From: Amylostereum areolatum
Taxonomy: Eukaryota > Basidiomycota > Agaricomycetes > Russulales > Stereaceae
Assembly (NCBI GenBank): GCA_012932865.1
Contig: SAXG01000003.1
Location: 372,001-436,000, forward strand
Direction of reading: 5' to 3'
Length of the DNA stretch: 64,000 nt
The position numbers and the translations under genes were made by a program. Every line of letters begins with the position of its first letter. Within the stretch, counting starts at the first letter, position 1. Below the pieces are notes generated by a model. That model searched no databases and had not been told where the DNA came from. It saw nothing but the letters and a program-made list of their open reading frames with translations. Positions 24,322 to 35,800 of the stretch are shown here, one piece after another.

Positions 24322-25119
24322 GGTTAGCTTTGTGTCTCGTGTGTATTATTTTTCGCCAATCCAAGTGTACATTGCTCAGCGGAGTTCGCAGTTCTCATTT
24401 CGTCGGCTTATGTTCACATCGTTTCTCTGCGCGCTGTACTAACACGTCGTTAAATGAACCCACGCCTGTCGATTGCGCTTCCATCGTTGGATGAGTTCGT
24501 CTTGACGCTGGACGACACCTTCGTCTTCTTTTGTAACAAGGGTTCGTGCTCAAAGATTGAAAGGGCCGTCCGAAACCGCCGCCATTTTCCCACTGATGCC
24601 GAAAGCTGCTCCGTTTCTTCCCGTGACTTTTAACGTTGTTCCAAGTCACCGGCGCGGCCCAGAAGAGTCAATAAAACATTTTTAAGCCAAGCATGTATGT
24701 GTTTGTACATCTTGCGTTTCTATCGGTGTTTCTAATGTTGTTGTCCGTTTCCATGATGCAGGAGAGTAGAAACAATTGTCGGGACGATTGATCCTGGTGG
24801 GTCCGCCACCTCCGCCGTAGAGGCCGCAGGAAGCAAAGAATTGTAGAGAAGTCGGGCAGAAACTGACTAAGTTTGGCTGTTGTGTCGAGATGAGTGTTCT
24901 AAGTCGGAAGGCACTTACTGAACATGGTAGAAAGCCGGCATCGAACGGAGGAAACACGTTTGGTTCCGGGCACGTACCCCCAGATTATGTGTCCCTATTG
25001 GTCCCATATAATTACGAACTCAAATCCATAACCGCATCCTCCGGATCACAAACCCTGGCGTCCTTGGTCCCTCCTTATTTATTCAGTCATCGTTAATCCT
25101 GCGATGTCTCTTTTCCCCC
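24322..25119. other. Intergenic region, proteasome gene / Zn2Cys6 gene
   Basis: About 0.8 kb between two plus-strand genes. Minus-strand open frames (for example near 24400-24650) lack any support. Probable 3' region and promoter. Confidence 0.4.
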
Positions 25120-26120
25120 ATGAGCTTCACGTCGAATCCCGACATCTACTCCCCCGCGACCATGGCCGATGACTTCTCAGGTGCTCGACATCACTTTTAC
25201 CGCCTTTATATTCTTTTACCTTCCTTCTTTTCAGGCGTCGGTCCCTCGCGAGGTCAGCCCCCAGGCGAAGCTAGGCGAAGACGAGCCGCCAGGGCTTGCA
25301 TCCACTGCCGGAAGCGACACTGGAAGGTGTGTGGCCATAACAGCTCTGTATCTGCCAGCCGGCCCCCCTCATACTCCGGACAGTGCAAAGTTTCGTCCGG
25401 TCAAGGTACCAGATGCGACCGATGTTTGAGGATGAATCTACACTGCGAATACCTCCCCACTGACGCTACTGCGACTTCCTCGGTCCCCGGCCTTCACAAC
25501 TCTCCCTCATCGCCCGGACCGCACGGCCACCACAGTCCAGACGACCGCCTTCCCCGCGTCCATGACCCCCGTGGCCAGGAAATTCCCCCGCCATTTTACA
25601 CAGAATACGAGGGAGCTGAATCACCGTCCCCGAGTCCACCTTTCCATTTGGGAACACTCCCACAGCGTACACTACCACCGCCGACGTCCATCCAAGGCCC
25701 CGGACAGGATATCACCCCTCCGTCTCACATTCCACCAATTCACAACCCATACAGACCGCACGCATACCCCCCAATCTATCCCCTATCGGAAGACCCCCGC
25801 ACGCTAAGTCACCCACACTCAAACTGGTACCCCGGCCCCGGCCCAGACGGGAGATACCCCACGTATCCCGGCGAATCCCAGGGAGCGCCGTTCCCTGAGT
25901 CGCAACAAGGTTGGCCGGGTGTTACGTATGTCTCTCGTCTTCCATCGACCTTCTTGACCTTCCGACGGGCTTTTGCAGATCCCAAAACCCTCAGGACGCA
26001 CCTTACGAGGGTCATCAGGGTTCCCTCTCCTCCCAGTCCCATGGCCACGCTAACCCCTCGTCTTCGCACTCCCAATACGGCGGTTACGTCTACAGTCAGC
26101 AAGGCTATCGACAGCCCTGA
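25120..26120 (+). CDS. Small Zn(II)2Cys6 DNA-binding protein
   Basis: A fungal transcription-factor-type protein. Start MSFTSNPDIYSPATMADDFS at 25120; the second ATG at 25162 is an alternative. A basic segment (EARRRRAARAC) leads into a spliced Zn2Cys6 cluster: CIHCRKRHWK then CKVSSGQGTRCDRCLRMN and LHCEY, giving C-x2-C-x6-C-x9-C-x2-C-x6-C. The remaining two thirds is Pro/Ser/His/Tyr-rich and disordered, ending YGGYVYSQQGYRQP at 26118-26120 after a last intron. There is no fungal-specific TF middle homology domain. Target genes are unknown; the adjacent aldehyde dehydrogenase is convergent, so a local regulatory link is not implied. Confidence 0.8.
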
Positions 26121-26909
26121 AGTGGACTTGTGACCCTGTGGGGGGGTGCACTTCATCCGAAAAAAATTCGAAACCGGATACGGCCGCGTGGAGGGACTGT
26201 AGCTTGAGCCAGATGGAGCAGAGACGACGTAGTGTGGTGGTTAACATGGTGGGGACGGGGATATTTCTATGGTCTATGATGCTGATTTTTCTGAAACAAT
26301 GTTGCGCTGAACTACTGTACTCGGCGAGGACGAATTTATGCCGCCTTTTAATGTGCCTCGTTAAATTAAGTGAACCAGTATCCTTTCACCAGCAGCTCGC
26401 ACAGGAGAAGGGTCCGTGCGTGGGTGCTCTGCGCCGGTGATACTAGAAATGGCCTTCGGAGGCCTCGCGTCAAAGTTCCGTTTGGGATGGTCAGATCGTC
26501 CTGCTTTCTAACGCGTGGGGCGCAGCCTCACCGCAGTTGCTTCGCATTCCATCCACGACTCTCAGAACGCAAGAAGGTAGAGACACGCGAGCCTGCGTCG
26601 ATTCCAGAACGCGGTGGCATACGGACCCGCCCCACAGGAGCACGCCTGATGCCGCCCAAAGCAGATCGGAGACACATGCTCACACATGTACACTTCCGTT
26701 TATACACACTGGCAGCACGCCACGATGTCAACATTACAACATAAACGCATAGCATGCTTAGATATCGATTCCCACTACATCGTTAACCTACAACAAGCGT
26801 ACAGACGGCAGGCTACTTCCTGCTCTGCGTTCGTTTCATACTTCGTTCCGATCGATCCGTGTGGCAATCGCGCGGCTGCCACGTTCCCAGCGCGTCGATC
26901 GCGTGTTCC
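26121..26909. other. Convergent intergenic region, Zn2Cys6 gene / aldehyde dehydrogenase
   Basis: About 0.8 kb of 3' flanking sequence of two converging genes. No convincing coding sequence, repeat or RNA gene. Confidence 0.45.
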
Positions 26910-29418
26910 TCACAACGGCCAATCGAGTTTTTCTCCGTAGTTCCAGTGAACAGCCTTCGTCGAGATATACTCGTCGAGGGCGGCTTGGCCGAGCTCGCGA
27001 CCTGGAAACTCCATTTTAGGATCCCCGCCGGCGAACTGTATGGATACGCACCGAATCCACTTTGCTTCTTGCCTCCAAACGGCACGTTGTTGTGTAAGAT
27101 GTTGTACTGGTTGATCCAAACCTAGAATGAGGATACGGCGTTCTCAACTTCCATACGCATAAAGCCAGAGATGAGACGAATAGCTACCGTCCCTGCTTCC
27201 AGCGCGTTGGACACGCGGTGGCACTGGCCTGCGTCGTCTAGAAAGGTGCATGGACGTGTTAAATCGTCGGCGGCTAATGATTGTAGGGCGATAGAACGCT
27301 CACTGGAATGCAGGCCCGCGCCGAGTCCGTAAGCAGTGTCGTTGGCGAGAGTTATGACTTCTTCCTCGGTGTGAAATTTTCCCACCACCAGGACAGGGCC
27401 GAATATCTGAATCAAGAGGTGAGAACATCAGTGACGGATTCCAGCTGGGGTAAGTCACTTCTTACTTCTTCTTTGACCTATTGAACAGATGTCAGGCAAC
27501 GGATATGATCTACCGAGGAACAAGACTTGTCTTACTATTTTCATGTCCGGGCGTATATCCGTAAAGACTGCATACGCAGTTAGCGACCCACATTGTGGAT
27601 GCATAAACTGCAATGGGTGTGCTCACTCGTCGCGTCCACATACCACCCGGCACCCGATCGCTTTTCTCCGCCAATGACGACTTTAGCGCCTTCCTTTTTA
27701 CCTGCTTCAATATAGTTCCAAACGCGATCATACTGTCCCTTGGAAACCTGGGTCGCACGAGGCTCCGTGAACTAGATACGGAAGGATGAAAGGGAGGGAC
27801 ACCTACGACAGGACCTCCGCCGGTCTGCTCATCGAACCCATCGCCGATCACAAGTTCTTTTGCCTTTGCGGTCAACACAGCGAGGAATTTGTCGTAGATG
27901 GTATCTTGAACGTAGACCCTGGATCCGGCAGTGCAGTCCTGGCCCGTGTTGAAGAGGATTCCCAAGGCGGCCCAGTTGGCAGCTACAATGAGATGGGCGT
28001 CAAACCGGCGTCTCACGGAACGGAAACGGATGACTCAATACCTTGGTCAATATCCGCTGACTCGAAGATGATATTAGGTGATTTGCCACCTAGCTCGAGC
28101 GAAACCTGTTTGGAGTAGCAAGGTTTCAAAAAATTCACTTCGCACACGGTGAGAACCAGAAATACTTTTTTGAGGTTACTTTTTGCCGCTGCCTCCATGA
28201 TCTTACGTCCAGACACTGTGGAGCCCGTGAAAGCGACCTTGTCCACATCCATGTGGGAGGCAAGCGCTGCACCACCGATCGCGCCAAGGGACGGGATAGT
28301 GTTGATCACACCAGGGGGGAAACTAAACTGTGTGAGTACACGCAGTTCCTAAAGTAGAAAGACGCTTGATTACCCAGCTTCGACGACAAGTTCAGAGAGT
28401 TTCTGGTAGACTCCGTTCCATTACGTGACGGCACAGAAAGGTAAAAAGACGCACGAGAGCTGTGAGAGGAGTGATTTCCGAAGGCTTCATCACAATGGTG
28501 CAGCCAGTGGCAAGGGCAGGTGCGACCTTCCAGGCCCTGTCGAGGTGCGATCAAAGGTCAGCGACGCGCATACATTGTTTGAGGATGGCACATACCACAT
28601 CATGATCGGGTAGTTCCATGGAATACTGGTGTAGGGTGAGCACACGGGTTGCAGCTCGCGGTACAAACATAGACTCACATTTGACCGCACACTCCGATGG
28701 GTTCCGGGTGAGTGATGGCAACCTTAGTCTGGCGATTGACTTCGATGGACTAAGGATAGACAAAGCGTGCCGTCGTTCAGCAAATACCATATCAAGCGTA
28801 GATCGGACGGGGAACGAACCTGGCCCAGGATCTTGTCGGCCCATCCTGCATAGTAGCGCAGACACCCGACGCTGTCCGCCAAGTCGCCGTCTCTGGAAAT
28901 GTAAGAAGTGAGCAAAGAAGCCGGCAAGCCGAAAAAGGCGGCCGAGACCTGGCGATCTTCACGGGCTTTCCATTGTTGAGACATTCAAGCTCAGCCAGAA
29001 TTTGCTGGTCCCTCTCCATGAGATCGGCGAGCTTGTGCATCAGGGCGGCGCGCTCGACGCCGGTTACGTTTTTGCCCCACGAAGTGCGGAAGGCAGCGCG
29101 TGCGGCAGCTACGGCGAGGTCGACATCGCGTGCGGATGCTGTAGGGTGCGTGGGGTGGTCAACGGGACTCGGGTACGCGCATATATCCGGGGATACAGAC
29201 CTCCGGCCACGGTACAGATCACTTGTTCGGTTGCTGGGTTGTATACCCTAAGAGACGGTGAGCGATCGCAACTAAAGCTGAGGGTGATAAGGTGCGTACT
29301 TGATGGGTTCTGCGTTGGTGTCGACGGAAGGCACGAACTCGTTGTTGATGAAAAGACCGGTGGGGACCGAGATGACCTTTCCGGAGCCAGGAATGGTGAG
29401 CTGAGCGTAGGACGACAT
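26910..29418 (-). CDS. NAD(P)+-dependent aldehyde dehydrogenase
   Basis: Oxidises an aldehyde to the acid. Start [19 protein letters not shown] at 29418; an in-frame ATG at 29463 would add 15 residues. Landmarks in order: [37 protein letters not shown] block (IPWNYPIMM), [12 protein letters not shown] with the catalytic glutamate, [16 protein letters not shown] with the catalytic cysteine, [29 protein letters not shown] and the C-terminus [19 protein letters not shown]. It is split by many introns. The family includes cytosolic Ald4/Ald6-like enzymes; no targeting peptide is evident from the chosen start. Confidence 0.92.
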
Positions 29419-29923
29419 GAGAGAAAAAGGAGGAGGGATGGGGCGCAGACGGTGAGCGGACACGGCGCTCTACTTGAAGCTCTGCGGAGCGAGGCCATTT
29501 CGGGAAGAGAGATAAGATAAGCTCGGGAGGTTCATTTATTTAATTGAGTGGGCGCCGATGCGGGTGGAGTAGAATGCTGCGACGGCGATGGCTGTTTACA
29601 GATCATCGGAGGACGAGGGCGGGGACGGGAACGGGACTCGGGACACGGGGACTCGGCGAGGACGACGACGGAGGCTCAGGCGGACGCAAGGGGCGTCGAG
29701 GGGCGCGCCGGCACCGCGGGAACGACCGAGGCGAGCACTGGGCGTACATAGTGCTTGCTGGGGCGCCGACACGGGTTGAAATTGAAGCTCGATTGTGCAT
29801 TCATCCTCGACTCTTCTTCTTCACGACCACGACCACGACCACGACTACAACCGCGTTCGCGATATGGAACATGCCCGCAGATGATTCCGTTACCCACTCC
29901 CACCCACACGCCAGAGACCTCTT
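29419..29923. other. Divergent intergenic region with GC-rich tracts
   Basis: About 0.5 kb between the aldehyde dehydrogenase start and the unknown gene at 29924. It includes a purine-rich, G-rich part (29600-29740) and a short CACGAC-type tandem repeat at about 29823-29850. No gene supported. Confidence 0.4.
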
Positions 29924-31173
29924 ATGTCTTCAAAAGCTCTCGTTGCACCAGCACTAGCGGACATCAGCGACATCCCTCTCTCCCCCTTCACCTTCTCAAA
30001 CAGCATGCGGACGGCGCGATTGAAGCCAAACGGGCAAAAAAACCTCTTCCAGATGGCTTCGTGCCCCTCGTCGCCTCCCCTCACCGTGACCCTCGCACCT
30101 CTTCCCTCCTCGCTTACGACCCAGTACCGTCACCAGAAAACCCGCTCTTTATTCCACCCGCCGCCCAGCGCCATCCTTCCCTACTCTTCACACCGGTTTC
30201 CACGACTTCTTATGACGACCACGGCTATTTCTCCGCCTCACCCTCGTCCCTTCGTCCCTCCACCTCCCGTAGGACTTCTTCCGAAGCGACGACCCCTCCC
30301 ACGCCCGCCTCACCGCGCACCCCCGGGCGTCTTACAACCACCGAACTCAGCTTCACGCAGCTGGCGACATTCACAACTCCCTTGGGCAGTTCACGTCCAT
30401 TCGACCTCCAAGACAAGCATTTGCCGACAACGGACAGGAGGAAATGGGGATCCGATACCCTCGACCAAAGAATCGCCTTGGGGATCGAGTTGCACGGTGA
30501 CGTAGAAGGGATCAAGCCTGTGCGTGGTATTTTTCTCCGAATAGCAGGTGGGAACTCTCTCATATCGTCTTTAGGTCTAGGCTTTCAATCTAGACAAGTC
30601 TCCGTCCACCTCACCACCACCAATCCCGATTCACAGTCAGATTGCACCCAGATGATTGTTCCAAGGTGCGCACATACTCCGCGTTCCTTCGTCCCGTGGC
30701 TGCTGACCGCTTTTCACCAGTGTATCTTACGCTTTCCCCCATGCGCCAACTCTTCGCATTGCGTCCTTTGTACTAGTAAGTTATACCATGCCCGCTCTAT
30801 CCCTCTTCTCCTCTGGGTATCGCTCCTCGCATTGCAAATTGGGACCATTGTTTTCATTCATCGACCGCTGCCCGCTCCACATACGTTCCCAGCCCGCACA
30901 CTCTATTTATCGATATTATCTGTGTATGTACGTTAATCACGCCAGCCGTAGTCATCCCCCTTCCATAACGGCAGTTCTTCTCAGTACCCAACCCTCTCAT
31001 CATCGCGCCTACCACCTACAGTGGCGACGAGCACCTGTCTGCGACCCCTTTTTTCGCCGAAGATGCAGTATGCGTTTACGAGATGTCTTCTATCGCATAC
31101 ACGTTCGATAGCCGTCTCTTTGACCGGAATACATTCCACCTCCGTACTACCTCGTGGCTCCGATCACGATGAC
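29924..31173 (+). CDS. Unrecognised gene, Pro/Ser-rich N-terminus and hydrophobic segment
   Basis: I do not recognise this protein. A plausible start gives MSSKALVAPALADISDIPLS; the reading then continues in another frame as PLPDGFVPLVASPHRDP and LAYDPVPSPENPLFIPP, as if one A were missing from the A-run at 30036-30042. A Ser/Thr/Pro-rich stretch (SSEATTPPTPASPRTPG) and KWGSDTLDQRIALGIELHGD follow. Downstream are a hydrophobic stretch (IPLLLWVSLLALQIGTIVF) and a frame reading PTTYSGDEHLSATPFFAED and YTFDSRLFDRNTFHLRTT. Codon bias and the low number of stops suggest real exons, but the splice model is not settled. It may be a membrane protein and may join the next block. Confidence 0.4.
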
Positions 31174-31239
31174 CTCCTCGTCCGTTACCCCCACCGCAAA
31201 GTCCACTGGTTGACGGCAATCGCACCTCTCGTGTGGGGT

Positions 31240-31911
31240 CATGAAATCGAATTATCTTATCGGGCTCGGGGCGCATGCATCACGACATTTTGGCCCTGTT
31301 TGTGTCTTCCGAGCTCTGCGATGTTCCTTGTCTTTCGACAACAACGGGAACATAGCGCCAAGTGAACATTGGAGCATTCCTCCACTTGATCTATTACGAA
31401 ATTGGCTCCTCTCCTCCAGGCCCTCGCAGGCTCTCGCTCGCTCAGGCTACGGCCGCCTTGGAGTCCATTCAAAACATGCTTGCGTTCCCTGGACACGTCT
31501 ACACCCAACTGTCCTACCATGGGCTGCCCTCACGGCTCTCAGCCTTCGGAACCTGTCAATAACCCTTCTTCTCATACCGCGTCCTTTGTCTTCACGTCCA
31601 CCCAGTATGCGAGACGTGGAATCCATAACAATACCATCGCTCGTCTGCCTTCCAAGCTGCGCCAGCAACACGCGTCCGGAGCTCTTTCCATCATACCGAC
31701 ACCAACACCTCTTGCGAGGGACTTCGTTCTGCTTCCTTCCGCAGACGAACACGTCAGGAGCGAGGGCGTGGGGAGACACGCCACTGGAAGTCCCGCTCGG
31801 GAGCCATACCACCACGATGCAAGATTCGCCGAGTTCGTGAGCCGGTTGGTGGAACCTCGTGCGGTTTTGCTGGGTGGTCCGATCCCGGAACCTCCGCAAC
31901 CTCTGCCATGA
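31240..31911 (+). CDS. Unresolved coding block, possibly 3' part of preceding gene
   Basis: Several pieces look protein-coding but lie in different frames: IILSGSGRMHHDILALFVSS at about 31250-31310, then a leucine-rich stretch, then a clean C-terminus RDFVLLPSADEHV and ARFAEFVSRLVEPRAVLL ending at the TGA 31909-31911. Introns or extra bases between them would be needed. No family recognised; it may be the end of the gene that starts at 29924. Confidence 0.28.
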
Positions 31912-32411
31912 AGAGCTGCATAGGCTTAGTTCCGCGCCCTACGGCGTGGGAGAGGTGTGTACAGGCTGCTTTTCCCTCTGACACTAAAGAACTAACCGTT
32001 GTGCTACTTCCCAGCTTAGCTAGTCATCCTTTCTCGCCTTCAGTCTGTTCGTGTGCATTGCTCGTCTCGTTCCTCGGATAGTGGACATCGTCGCTTGTAC
32101 CACGGTCGGTTCTCATCATTCCCGTTCTTCATACCAGCTTCCCGGACACTTTTTTTCTTTCATTATGATACCCCTGTCATAGCTTTACACCCAACTCCCG
32201 TATCTGTATTATATGTAGACTATTGCCGGTTCATGGACCGTCTCATTGCAATCTGTATCTTTCTCGCCAAAGGATGCGCTATTGGCTGTGCCGAATCTGC
32301 GTTATGATTGGCTCAAGCATTGTTCCCACGCGGAGGATGTATGGTCCCCAGCCGCTCCGTCGCGTTTCTGCAACCACCACCACTACCACGATTACCACCA
32401 CCACCATCGCC
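31912..32411. other. Intergenic region upstream of Cox8-type gene
   Basis: About 0.5 kb; the 3' half carries a short CCACCA-type repeat (about 32370-32410) in the 5' leader of the next gene. No coding feature recognised. Confidence 0.4.
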
Positions 32412-32746
32412 ATGCTCGCCGCTCGCGCCCCCGTGCTTCGCCAGAACTTCCTGCGTGTTCGACTTGCCGCACCTTCTCGGGGCGTGCACGGCTACGAGGT
32501 ATGAAACTCCCTCTATAAACTACGTTCCTCTTGCTCATCGGCCTTGGCCTACATGGCTGCTCAGCACATTCCCTTCAAGCACAAGAACAAGCCCCGTTTT
32601 GCTATCAAGGTCGCGACCTTCCTCCTTGCGGGCTTCACCCTCCCCGCCTTCGCCGCCGCTTACCAGATGTACGTCCTCAAATTCAGTCGGCCGCGTTCCA
32701 TCCTACGAAGGCTCATGTTCCGCTCTACAGTTCCAAGAGCACATAA
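32412..32746 (+). CDS. COX8: Cytochrome c oxidase subunit Cox8/VIIc
   Basis: Small single-span subunit of respiratory complex IV in the mitochondrial inner membrane. MLAARAPVLRQNFLRVRL is a classic Arg-rich, acid-free presequence ending SRGVHGYE. After an intron the mature protein reads HIPFKHKNKPRFAIKVATFL, then LAGFTLPAFAAAYQ, matching the family pattern (NLPF, NK, FA-K, GF-x-PF). A third exon adds ISKST with a TAA at 32744-32746. Total about 68 residues, normal. It converges with the Dicer gene, whose stop lies about 0.1 kb away. Confidence 0.88.
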
Positions 32747-32852
32747 TGCCCCGAAGGATGCGGTAGAAATGGTGTTACGTGTATAGATGAACTTGCGCGA
32801 ATAACATTTCTTACGATCCACAATCCCGCGCGAACATGACAAGTTGTCCGAT

Positions 32853-35800
32853 TCAGCCCCCGGTATTCTCCGAGCTCGATGCTGCCGCCCCAGGAGTCCC
32901 AGCCCCTGCCACCGCAGGGCTCCTCCTCTTCCGCGAATCCACGCATGTCCTTGCTCTGCACCCTTTTTCTGCGCCTTGCGAGCCTGTGTCTGCGCGCGAC
33001 AGTCGCATGTCCGCGTCATGAACCCGGGATCGCCCTCCAGCGCGTCGAGCGCGAACAAGGACGCCTGTTTTGCTGCTTGCGCGGAAGGTGGCGTCTGTTC
33101 GCGCTGGCGAGGACGATGTCATGGATGATCACTGCAAGCATTTCCGGGTCGTTCAGTGGCAAATCGATCGATTAGAATTACAAGGGGTCGTACCGTCGCA
33201 CTGTGTCTTCAACACGTTCTTGCCCTCGTGTGTGCGCACCATCTCGAACGATTGACAGCCCTGCGCCTGGAACAACTCGAACAGGATCTTGGTAGGGTGG
33301 TGTGCCAGCGTCTTGAGCGTGATGTGTGCATCGTAGAACGGCATGAGCACTTTGTTGTAGAAGGTGATCACGCCCTCAGGCGAGAAGTTGTCGGAAATGT
33401 AGATGGCGCCGATGATGGATTCGACGACATCCGAGATGGCCTGTAGTGATTATGAGCGATGGTAAAGTGGTGGAAGAAAGGGTAAAGTGTACTTTGGGGG
33501 CTTCGGCGTCGAGCCAGTATTGTCCTGGCGGGCGCCCTTCTTGTGCGGCAAGCTCGTACTCTACCCTTCGCCTTTCCTCCAGCCTCACAGCGTAGGACTC
33601 GATGTTCGTGGCAAGACTTTGAGAGTCAAACATGAGATACTTGTACAGGCCCGAGGAGATGCACACCGCGGCTAAAGCAGCATTGGATACCATGGATCCC
33701 TGTTGATATTCATTACTCGTACTCCTCTATATTAAAATAACGAATTTACCTTGAGCAAGGTGAGAGCGCCGGGCGACAGCTTAGTGTCACGGTCATAAAT
33801 ATGTCGTATGACCACTACAAGAAGAGTATGAGCTATTTCACACAGAGGAAGATTAGGAGACTCACGAAAGTCCAGAATGGCATCTCCGAGAAACTCGAGG
33901 CGCTCGTAACAGGTCATCTCGTAGCCTTGAATGGAGGCATGTGTCTGCGTTGACATGTGAATATGCTGGGGAGGAGGATGAGGCGTGAGAGACATACAAG
34001 CGCTTGGGCAAGGAGATGAGGTCGAGCGAACTTGTGACCCAAAATAACCTCGATGGACTCGACGGTACCCGGGCGTAGTCTCGCCGTCACGTCGGGTGGT
34101 GGCGCAAGCGCTTTCTTACCAAAGTCTGACCAGCGGTCAACGCGCGGAACAGCGATGCAAAGGGCCTTGGAGGCGGTTAGAGCGATCTCTCGACCACCGG
34201 TGATATACGCGGCGCCGATGATTGCTTCTGCTACGTCTGCCACGGCCTGGAGAAAGATCAGCAGAAAGCCTCGCATCGTAGAGCTCACGATTGACCTTGT
34301 CGCCCAACCACTGAACATTCCTTTCGTCAGTCGCTTTCTTGCGCTTCGAGCGCTTTTTGCGAGAGCCCTCTCCTTCGTCATTTGCTGCGCCCTCCTTAAC
34401 TTCTTCCTTCACTGCCCCATTTTGCTCGGGTACAGGCTGGGGTAGGGAGTCACGTACAGCGGAAGCTTCGCGCTGTGGATTGTCCTGGGTTGTCCATCCC
34501 GAGGCTTGTCCGCGTTAGGTTCCGCGCTCGTCTCGATCATTAGCACGTCCGAATCTTTGCTATCCGGTGTGCCTTCCTCGCTCGCGTCAGGCGGTGGCTT
34601 GACTGAGGGAGGCGGAGGAGCCACGACGAAATTGGGTGGTTGCCATACCTTCGCGACGAATGGTTTCGCCTGGATGAACTGGAGGCAGCCCAGCACTATC
34701 GGCGTTCAAAAGTAGAGCTTTGTTGCTGATGATGCGTAGACGAGCCGAGTGCAATGCGCCTTCGTGCTGCGAAGGATTCGTGACGAACAGATAAACGGAC
34801 GAGAGGTACTTGAGGTATGCATCGCCTGAGCGCAGAAGACATGAGCATTCTGGATGATTTTGGTGGAGAAGATAATCCTACCGAAGAGCTCCAGGCGTTC
34901 GTAGTCGAATTCTACGCCAGCAGATGGTGCGGATATGGCGGCATGGAGTTGGTGCTCGTCAATACAATTGTCAAACAGAGTAGCGTTGAGCTCCTTCACG
35001 AGAAGGAGATCTTCGATTACGCGGGTGATGGATGGCAGAAGCAGCGCAGTTTTATATGTGCTGAATAGAAAGCGTTCAGAGATGGGTCACACAAGTCGTC
35101 ACAAATTCTTTACCTCGCTGATATAGTACTTTTGACGCAAAGTTCGGGGATAAGATCTATGAACAAGAAATGAATACGGGTCAAAGAGGACCAGGAGGGA
35201 CTGACATTTGGCAGGCTTTTTGATAGACTGTGGCAGATGTTTCGATGCAGGGTGAAGATGGTTCTGAACTGGCATTGCTCGGTCGACCTCGATGAGTGGT
35301 TGATCAGTGCTCTTCAGATCCTCGAAGTTATGTCTGTGCTCCTTGCAGTACTCGATGTAGTTCTCGTATGCAGATTCACGCTGTACACAAGGACATTGAC
35401 GAACGGAAGCAAATCAAATGCATATTACTCACGCTGTTTGCCTCTGGCTTGCTCAACGGCGTCAAATCGACGCGGAGGCCGACAACATAATACCGCCTGG
35501 TAAATTCAACCCATCGATCTTGGATAAGTGCGTCTTGCATATCCTCCGTAAGAGCTTGGATAGATTCAGTATGCAATTCTGTCATGTACTTATCCGCCGC
35601 GAGTTCTACCGTGTCCCATGGTATATCCGCGGAGACCTCCGGTAGGTTCCACTGTTCCTCCTCTAAGACCCCTGTTCGTGTCTCCCAACGCGTAGACCGA
35701 CGAAGGGGTGCAAAGAAGTACACCATTTTTTCCAGAGGACATGCATAGGGTTTGTTTTGAATAGCGCGACAAATGCGGGTGGTGTACCGGTAAAGCAGGT

